The notes below the pieces were generated by a model. The model did not search any database. It was given only the letters and a program-made list of their open reading frames with translations, and was not told the origin of the DNA. Shown here in pieces: positions 55,913 to 64,000 of a stretch of DNA of 64,000 bases; position 1 is the first letter of the stretch; the number at the start of each line of letters is the position of its first letter. Origin of the DNA: Phaeosaccion multiseriatum (lineage: Eukaryota; Ochrophyta, other classes); assembly GCA_965112735.1 (NCBI GenBank), contig OZ218955.1, positions 1,736,001-1,800,000 of the forward strand, given 5' to 3'. Both the position numbers and the translations under genes were made by a program.

Positions 55913-58900
55913 GCTTGCTCACACGATAACAGGTCAAGGACTAATCGGGACCACCCGTGTGGGTTTACCTGAGTGGACACCACATCCCAAGGGAAGCCTT
56001 CGTTGTGCTCTCCCCCTTCCATCCCTCTCCTCATACGCCCCCTCTCACTACAATTCCAAAACAGACAGGCCAGACTCTACCCCAGATCCTGCCCCACGGA
56101 CTCGTACTTCGCCTTCTGCACTCACTCACTCACTCACTCACTCACTCACTCACTCACTCACTCACTCACTCACCCACTCACTCACTCACTCACTCACTCA
56201 CTCACTCACTCAGTCACTCAGTCACTCAGTCACTCAGTCACTCAGTCACTCACTCACTCACTCACTCACTCACTCACTCACTCACTCACTCACTCACTCA
56301 CTCACCGGCCAACAACTCGAGAGAGACGAGGTTCCTCTCCTTGGGCTTTTCTTCCTTCTTCCTGCGCGGCCCCTTCTCCTGCTCCTCCTTCTCCTTCTCC
56401 TCATCATCATCATTATCATCATCACCATCGTCTTGAGTAACTTTGGCGGCGGCGGCAGAGGCAGAGAGACGTCTGGCGGCGGAATCCGCTGCCCGCTCTT
56501 CCAGCGACAGAGGAGGAAAGTACGAGGGCTGTACTTGCACTTGTGCGGGCCCTTTCTTGACTTTCTTGGTCGCATCTTCGTAGGCCGTAAGGAGGCCCCA
56601 CATCGTCGGTACTGTTGCCGAAGCCACGAGCAGCCACAGCAGGCGTCTGAGTTCTCGGTGCTGCTGCCGAATGTCCACCACCTGTATGGCAGAGAGAAGA
56701 GGGAGAGGGAGAGAGGGAGGGCAGGGGGGGGGAGGGAGGGAGGGAGAGAGAGAGAGAGAGAGGGAGCGGGATAGAGGGAGGGCGGGAGGGAGAGGGACAG
56801 AGGGAGAGAGGGATAGAGGGAGGGCGGGAGGGGGAGAGGGAGACGGATAGACGGAGAGAGAGAGAGAGAGAGAGAGACGCACTAAGTTGCTTGTCCTCCT
56901 ACTCGTCTCCCCTCTTTCTTACTATACGTGCATCACAACCACACACACACAACCAAACCTCCTATCCTCCTCACCTCGATAAGCCCCCCCTCGCACAGCA
57001 ATTGCCCGAGCCGCTCGACGATGACCGCTTCGTAGCCAAAGTCCCTCCAGCAGCTGCCCCTATCACTGCGGTTGCCGCTACTGCTACTACTGCTACTGCT
57101 GCTGCTGCTGCTGCTGTTGCCAGCCTCCCTGCTGCCGCCAGCGGTACGACTGCCGAAATGTGAGCAGTCCTTCTTTCCTCCCGCACTGCTGTTGCTGTTC
57201 GTGTCCTTTTCCCCTTCAAGCGGCAGGCCCATGGAGCTGAGCTCTTCCCGGAGCAGCGTCCTGAGGTGCAAGGTCTCCTCCTCGCTCTGCTCAGCTACCA
57301 CCTCAGTAGCTTCCGCCAACGAGGGCGAAGAAGGCCACTGACGGTGGGCGTCCTCGAGCCCCGGCGTCAATGGAGATGATTCCATAGAGTATCCTCCTCC
57401 TCCTCCTCCTCCTCCTCCTCCTCCTCCACTGCCCCACGCCTTGGCATCATCCATATCAGCATCATCATTGTGTCCGTTCGCATTCACGTCTCTTTCTTCT
57501 TGTGCTGCTGCTGCCTCCTCTCTGGTCCCTCCTGCTGACACGCCCTGCAAACCCGCAGCGTCCCTCTCACAATCACCAGTCCTATCGTCACCTCGGCGAT
57601 GCACCTCATCCCCCCCACCGTTCACGCGCTCCTCCTGCCCTTGCTGCCCTTGCTGCCCTTGCTGCTCATGAGGCTTCTCATGATGCTCGTGCTGTGCAAT
57701 CACGGGCTGTAGGCCCAACGACATGAGGAAGACGTCGTTATCCTTCATCTTTGCCACACGCGCCCGTTGGTACTCCGAAATCGACCCCCCCCCTTGGTGG
57801 AACTTCTTCTGCTCCTCCTCCTCCTCCTCCACTCCCGCTCCCTTCTCTTCGGTCTGGTCCACCTCCATGATGCTCGCCCCAATCTCCTCTGACGCCATTC
57901 TTGCCTGCTTCTCCTCCTCTCTCCGCTTCCATTCCGCTTCTTCCCTCGCTGCATCCTCCTCTTCCCTCGCCTTCCTTCTTCTTTCCAGCAGCCTCTCCAT
58001 CACATCCTTCTCTGCACTGGCCCTTCCCCCCCGCATGTACCCTTTCACCAACACCATCAATCGGTCCCCTTTCTCCTTCCACTCCCGTACTTGCTCGGCG
58101 ATAATCTCAATGTAGGTTGCCACCTTTATCGACTGAATTGGGAGCTCGGACGCCGCTTCCACTGTTTTTGGTTAAAGATGGAACGAGCGGCAGGCGAGTG
58201 GGGGAAGGGAGGAAGGGATTTTAGAACATGTTGTGTTTCAAAGTTGGTATACAACTGCGCAGCAGCCGGGGGCGGCAAAACACTCAAACCTCCATGAATC
58301 GTCGCTCTCTCTCTCTCTCTCTGTGCTACATCGGACGGAAAGTTTCTCTTCCCCCACCCCAGACAACCCATTTCTATCTTTGCCAGCCCCGCCCAACTAA
58401 CCACACTCACTTACCCACGCTCTCCAGCTCCCCTGGTGTAGGCCGATTCACGTGAGTGCTAAAGAGCCCTGGAGGAGCGGGCATGCCCAGACAACAACCC
58501 GTCCCTTCCTTGTGTCGGCACATGGGGCAGATGAAGCGATGGTCCTTGTTTCCCATGTCCCTCTTTCGAACCTGTGGTGGGCGGGGTCGCCAGCCAACAA
58601 CGAGGAGGAGGGGGAAGGGGGGAGGAGAGCAAAGGTATGTGACGAAGGGGAGAGTAAGCTGTGTAGAGGGGATACACGAGGCATATGGGTGGGGCAGGTT
58701 AGAGGTATATGGGTTGGACAGGGTGGAGGTGTATGGGGGATGCCAGCATGTCATGTATATACGGGAAGGGATAAAGGCGGGAACGTAGCGGGGAGGCACT
58801 CAATGCGCGGCCTCTGCCCCATACTATTTCTTCCGCGGCTTTCCCAAAGCATCAAAATATACCTTGGCCCCTTCCTTTCCGCTCCTACACAGAGGAGAGA

Positions 58901-60753
58901 AGAGACAGCACCTACCCTCCCTCCCTCCCTCCCTCCGTCCGTCCGTCCCAACAATCAACCACCTCGTCCTTCACCCTCCCCTCCTGCTCGTACGACCAAC
59001 ACATGCATGTGGACCGCCGACCCTCACTACTCGCCTGCTCGTGTACGCAGATGGGGTGAAACCAGCGCCGACAGTCATCGCACTTGATGAGCAGCCTGGT
59101 CTTGGAGGCCCCCTCTGTGAGTCGGCACAGGCAGTGCAGGGTGTGCTCATCACTGTCGCTGACGTCACTTTCGTTGCCGTCGCCGTCTTGTCCCTCCACC
59201 CCCCTTGCGCCGCTCCGGGCCTTGGCTTTTCTTTCCTCTCCGCCCTTTGACCGCTTTGGACCTATTGTACCGCACCACCCAGGAACAAGCAGGACAGGCG
59301 TCCAGCAAGGTGTCAAGCAAGGTGTCAAGCAAGCAAGCTGTCAAGAAAAATCAAGAAGCAAGAATCGTAATCATCGACTTCTGAGCGAGGGAGCGAAAGA
59401 GCAATCGAACAACTTCACTCCACTCCCCCTCTACACTCCATTCTACCCTCTCCACAAACCAGGAGCGCTCGCCAAGCCAATTCCATCAAACACAAAGGTT
59501 TATACGTACTACTGTTGTATGTATCTCACCTTCACCCTCCGTCGGTTTCGGCAATCTGCGTTTCCGCTTGAAAGAGCTCCCTGCTCTCTCCATCTCCTGC
59601 TGCGCCTCCGCCGCTGCAACCTCTCGATCCTTCCTGTCTTTGGCCTCCTTCTTCTTCCTCTCTCTCGCCTCCTTCTCCTGCTTCGCCTTGCGAACGAGTC
59701 CAAACGCCGCAACTTCCTCCGCCTTGACCTCCAGAGCATCAAGGCATTGTGTCTCTATGCCGAAGTCCTGCAATTTATTCAGAATTGACCTTCGCCCCTC
59801 TGGCCCTCGCCTCCCCCTTCCTCGCTTGCTGGCCTTGCCTCCTGTCGTGCTACCTCCGTCACTCGGTAGAGGGGCAGGCAGTGGGCCTTCCCCTCCCTCC
59901 ACCTTTATCCTCATCACCCTGCATGTTCTTTCCGCCCATCGCTCCACCTGGTGATACACGACATGCCATTTGTAACATTTGCAGAGGAACGAAAGACCCA
60001 AGAACACGAGCAAGAGCAAGGCGTGCACAGAAGGAGAGGAGGAGGAGGAGGTGATAGGATACACCCATCAGTCAAGGGTAGACATCCAAAAACCAACCAA
60101 CCCAAACCCACCCACCCACCCACCCATCCTCCCTCCCTCCTCCCCTCTCTTCCTTTACCTCCACGAGCAGTGCCGGCATGAGCTCCACGCCAGGCACCAC
60201 GACGGGGGCCACTGCCTTGGCATCATACAAGGCCCCCACCACTTGGTTCATGTGCGGTCTCTCCAGGATGGGGTCTGGCATGGGGAGAGGGACGAGATGC
60301 GATGACTTCGAGCTGTCCAGGGAGGGACCAAGGGCCATGGCAAGAGCGGCGGGTGGGCCTTCCCTTTCCCCTTCCTCTCTATGCACAGCTCCTCGTCCAA
60401 GTGCCCTGCTTGCTACTCTCTCCCCCGCTGGTGCTGCTGGTGGCGCTGCTGTCATTCCTGCTGTTTCCGACGCTGCGTGTTGTTGTCCCTCGTTGGTGCC
60501 CTCACCTTCACCCCGCCGCTCCCCATCTCCAGTCCCCTCATCCCCCGCCACGTGGCCCGCCGCCCACAGGTCCACATTCACGCCATTGGCCTTGGCAGCC
60601 CTCAACACGCTGGCCACTGTCGTCGCCGCATTTGTGGCCCTGGTCAGGAGGCGTTGAGCTACTTGCACTTCACGAACTGTCACCTCTCGAGGGGCACATG
60701 CGACGAGCTGCTCCAGATCCACGAGGCTGACGGGGCGCGGTTGGAATTGCTCT

Positions 60754-60791
<38 letters not shown>

Positions 60792-62770
60792 TTCCTCCCC
60801 TTCTTTATCTTCTTCGTCCTCCTCCTCCTGCTCATCTCCGTCTGGCTTACTCTCCTCCTTCTCGTTGTCTTCTCCTCCCCGCTCATCACCATCTTCCTCG
60901 GCCGCTTCGCCCCCTCTTCCGGTCCCGTCGGAAACGTCCATACTTGCTACACCGTTCGGCAAAGCTTCCATTTCAACCCCCTCTTCCAAGCCATTCCCAC
61001 TCGCACCTCCTCCTCCCCCTCCTCCGCAAACCTCAACCATTACATCGTCGTCTTGCCCACCCCCAGCTTCATGCCCTTGTCCCGCTGGCGCATCCTCCTC
61101 ACCCTCCATGTCCACGTCTTTGGTGTTCACGTCGCCTTCCCCCACCCCTTCGTCTTCGTCTTCACTCCGGGCTTCCTCCTCTCCTTCCGCTTCCTCCTTC
61201 CTCACTGGCTCCATGCAAAACAAGTTTGCTCTCTTCTCCAACCATGTCTCTCCGTCCCTCATGAGCTGCCTCAAGCAGATGATCTCTCGCCCCACTCCAA
61301 AGCCTTCCTTGTAGGCTGCTTCCCACCCCTCTCGCGCACCACCATCATCATCTTCTTCTTCCTCTTCCTTCCTACCCTCCTCGCCTTCGTCTATTCCTCC
61401 TCCTCCTCCTCCTTCTTCTTGTTGTTGTTCACTTTGCCCTGGCCCCCCTCCCCCATTCGACTGCTCTCCTACTGCAGCAACAGCCCTCCGATGAGTCTCC
61501 AGCTTCTCCTGTACCCTCTTCCTCGTCTTGCTATCAAGGTAGGCATCAATCGTCGCCAGAACGTGAGGATCCACCCCAAAGATCTCCTCTGCGTCCTCCA
61601 CGAGCTGAGCCACTTCTGAAAAAGCCGGCCGAGCCTGTGCTAGAACCTTACATGTTGAAGCCACGACACGGATGCAGATTGGATGATGATGAAGAGGCAA
61701 GGGAGGGGGTGGTTAGAATGGGAGTGATTGGAATTCTGAGTGTGAGTGCGGTGCTATGAGCGGTCTCCAGGCAGATCGAAGGATTAGGCACGTACGTCCA
61801 TGAAGGAGGGTGCGGGGAGGGGAGGGGAGGAGGTGGTAACTGTGTGAAAGATAGGGGATGAAGTGATGACTACCAAGACTCTTGTAGCAGAGAGCGAGAG
61901 AGAGAGTATGTCTGACGGAACGGGGAAAGAAAGCGAGGCAGCATCACCACATACAACGCCGCCGAGGAGGAGGAGGAGGAAAAGGAGGAGAGGAGGAAAG
62001 GAGGGGGGGGAGGAGGAGGACGAGGAGGCCGAGAGCACGTCAATCATGTGCGTGCCTGAGGTGCCCTGAGCCACGGCCCGCTCTCCCTCCCTCCCCACCC
62101 TTCGTCCTCCGTGCCGCGCACGTACCTTATGTGCGGCTTGCCTCCAGCTCTCGGGCGCCGTGACCACCACCTGCACCGTCCCTCCGATGAAGCCGCTGCA
62201 GTTGTCTGCCCCGCACAGACACACTTGCCGTTTCACCAAGCCTCCAAGAGTATCTGCATTATAGTTGTACTCGAGCTCTGCTCCGTTCCATTACACGATA
62301 CCATGGGTGAAAGGGGGGTGGGTGGTGGGGTGGGGAAGGATGGGAGGTTGGACGCGAGAAGGTAGTAATGATTCAATGGGGAGTGGTATGTATGCCATTG
62401 TCTCTACTTCTCCCCCTCCCCTTCCTCCTCCTCCTCCTCCTCCACCACCACCACCACCCCCACCACCACCCCATCTCCCCTTCCTCCTTCCATTCCCTCA
62501 CCTTCTCCCTCCTCGAGGTCTCTGAGCGCCGCAAGCACCACCCTTGGCTCCCCCTGCACGTTCCACTTTTGCAGCTGACAGTTGGGGTCGCAGCTGTGGT
62601 TGGCGAAGCGGGCTTCACTGCCCATGGGTGCCGCATCCAACACCAAATTACCGTCGAGAGAGGCAAAGTAAAAGTCTTTGGTTTGACCCTCGGTGCCCAC
62701 CAAGCCCAGCCTCTGTCTGCACTCCTCTACGTCGATCACCTCCCCCAAATACTCGCCTGCAGCAAAAGCA

Positions 62771-62815
<45 letters not shown>

Positions 62816-63699
62816 CACAGCAGCAACAGCACAGGAGGCACCACAAGAGGCCGGAGGGTGGGGGGTTACAGAAGTTAGCTCAGCTGCTTTAAATTGGACA
62901 ATAATGTGGAGTGCGGCAGTGCAGGAGAAGCAACACCCCGGTGCGATTAACTCACTCAGCATGGTTCCAGCAGGGACGGGCCTTTTCTCAGTGAGGCGAA
63001 GCGCCCACCCTCTGCCGTTGTCGGTTCGAAACACCTCGGTGGCAGGGAATGATCGTCGCTGTAGAGCCGTGTTGGCGCAGTAGCGCTTCTCGTTGGTGGT
63101 GCTGCTGTTGTTGGCTTTGGTCGCCTTGGGCCCTCTATTGTTGGGGCCGTCAGGGCCGATGGAGGGGCAGCGATCAGGCACACACTCCATGAATAGCTGC
63201 AACACGCACACACACACGCACACACACACAAGGAAGAACGGGCAACGGCAATAGCAACATCATTGCACAGGGTCAAGGCAGTAGCAGCAGCAGGAGCGAG
63301 CAGCAGAAGCAGCAGCAGCAGCAAGTTGGGCGATGATCAGTGCATATCGGGTGTAGCAAGGGAAGTGAGTAAAAGGGAAGGCGGGATGGGAGCGGAGCTC
63401 TCTCTCCCTCCCTCTCTCTCTCACACACACGCTCTCTCTCTCTTCCTCCCTCTCCCTCCCTCTCTCCTCTCTCACACACACCCTCTCTCTCTCTTCCTCC
63501 CTCTCCCTCCCTCTCTCCTCTCTCACACGCACGCTCTCTCTCCCTCTCCCTCCCTCTCTCCTCTCTCACTTGTCGGTTGATACAATCGGAGCTACATCCC
63601 GTGGCCGGGGTGCAGGAGCACTGGGGGGCATCGTCCTCCGGTATAGAAGCCTTGCTGATGGCCGCGTTGTTCTTGGGGTACAGATTGGACTTGAGCTTC
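52348..63699 (-). CDS. AWS-SET-postSET histone methyltransferase with two PHD fingers (5' partial)
   Basis: Fourteen exons join in frame: 63699-63570, 63196-62956, 62756-62502, 62277-62126, 61634-60159, 59947-59530, 59261-58963, 58571-58415, 58161-56975, 56681-56306, 55641-55523, 55092-54560, 54146-53972, 53454-52348 (2207 complete codons). The first visible exon starts in phase 2, so upstream exon(s) are missing. [65 protein letters not shown], catalytic [22 protein letters not shown]. Post-[17 protein letters not shown]. Then a long acidic region with helices (about 260-890); PHD 1 (about 935-1020; [42 protein letters not shown]) split by an intron and an insert; coiled coils; PHD 2 (about 1738-1795; [39 protein letters not shown]); and a Gln-rich tail. 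AWS-SET architecture is that of the Set2/NSD/ASH1 group, which methylates histone H3, mostly at K36. Exact subclass is not settled. Confidence 0.85.
52566..52724 (-). repeat. TTGGTGATAC word, copies 13-15 (coding)
   Basis: Three copies in the last exon of the SET/PHD gene: about 52,573-52,586 (inverted relative to the others, frame YHQ), 52,680-52,697 (frame LAIQQ, variant) and 52,706-52,724 (frame QLVIQQ, perfect). Confidence 0.62.
53913..53968 (+). repeat. (CT)n repeat next to a splice donor
   Basis: On the sense (minus) strand the intron begins GGAG|GTAAGAGAGAGAGAGA, so the (GA)n run starts within the donor consensus of exon 13 of the SET/PHD gene. Confidence 0.88.
54892..54951 (-). repeat. 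Coding (CAA)n tract encoding polyglutamine
   Basis: Pure TTG repeat on the plus strand, read as about 20 Gln (CAA) in exon 12 of the SET/PHD gene between the helical region and PHD 2. CAA is used here, while other polyQ tracts in the window are mainly CAG. Confidence 0.85.
55380..55512 (+). repeat. (AACC)n repeat next to a splice donor
   Basis: AACC tetramers just downstream (in sense) of the donor CAG|GTTTGTGGGTTAGTTGGTTGG of exon 11 of the SET/PHD gene. Confidence 0.85.
55726..55909 (+). repeat. (CA)n repeat with CCCACA variants in an intron
   Basis: Imperfect CA repeat with two copies of a GTTCCCACACCCACAC-like block, in the intron between exons 10 and 11 of the SET/PHD gene. Confidence 0.85.
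56119..56304 (+). repeat. (ACTC)n array that begins at a splice donor
   Basis: In sense orientation the exon 10 donor of the SET/PHD gene is GCCG|GTGAGTGAGTGAGTGAG, continuing as GTGA/GAGT tetramers for about 185 bp. The donor consensus GTGAGT is the first copy of the repeat. Confidence 0.9.
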
Positions 63700-64000
63700 C
63701 TGTACGGGGGGGGCTGAGGTGGTGCCACGTACGTGTGTGTGTGTGTGTGTGTTTCATTGCGGGAGAACACGGGGAAGAGCAAAAGGGTAGGAGATGAGAA
63801 CGGTGGCTGCCCCGGAGCAAGAGCGATAGAGTGTGTGGGGAAATTCTGCACATGCGCCTGCACTCAATGGCAGACAAACCCAAGCCTGATAGGCTGTGCT
63901 TGCTACTAGGCTGTGCATGTCACTACCCTTTATGTCCGTTCGTCCCTCCCTCCCTCCCACCCTTCGCTCCGCTCCCTTCCCTGCAAAGTGCAAAAGGACG

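Noticed and set aside
63700-64000. First exon of the SET/PHD gene inside the window
   Set aside because: No upstream exon ending in phase 2 with a good donor and start codon could be identified, so the gene is called 5' partial.

Overview
This is a eukaryotic nuclear window, most probably from a stramenopile (heterokont) alga or protist. The genes are split by spliceosomal GT-AG introns. A bZIP-PAS regulator carries the basic-region sequence NREHARNTRLRKKAY, which is typical of stramenopile bZIPs. Proteins carry very long single-residue tracts (Glu, Gly, Gln, Ser), and almost every intron contains a microsatellite. The species cannot be named from the window. Gene models were rebuilt by hand; for each multi-exon gene the exon phases join and the total length is a multiple of three.

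Layout, left to right. 1-94 (-): start of a secreted or membrane protein, cut by the window edge. 1961-4164 (-): heat-shock-factor DNA-binding protein, 4 exons, divergent from 4428-6893 (+): SFI1-like helical-repeat protein, 4 exons. 7168-18190 (-): giant 11-exon protein with a degenerate kinase fold, coiled coils and a fibronectin III domain, divergent from 18366-29572 (+): giant 13-exon coiled-coil protein. 30605-32122 (-): intronless FNIP-repeat protein; 32324-32725 (+): small unknown ORF. 33178-43303: tandem segmental array of three intronless ankyrin-repeat genes, all on the minus strand. 43434-47115 (+): SAC3/GANP (LENG8/THP3-like) protein, 7 exons. 47561-51373 (-): bZIP-PAS transcription factor, 6 exons, one with a GC-AG intron. 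51837-52271: small terminal-inverted-repeat element. 52348-63699 (-): AWS-SET-postSET/PHD histone methyltransferase, at least 14 exons, 5' end not seen.

The intron-rich genes suggest nuclear housekeeping and regulation: stress transcription, chromatin methylation, mRNA processing or export, and centrosome or cytoskeleton. The 29.6-43.3 kb interval is different. Its recognised genes are intronless repeat-scaffold genes (FNIP, ankyrin), it has almost no microsatellites, and it shows recent tandem duplication.

The most unusual signal is a short DNA word, consensus CAGTTGGTGATACAGCAG. It recurs about 15 times on both strands, in exons and introns of unrelated genes, and is read in four different coding frames. 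This points to dispersal at the DNA level, not a protein motif. A second theme is that several intron microsatellites begin exactly at the splice donor.
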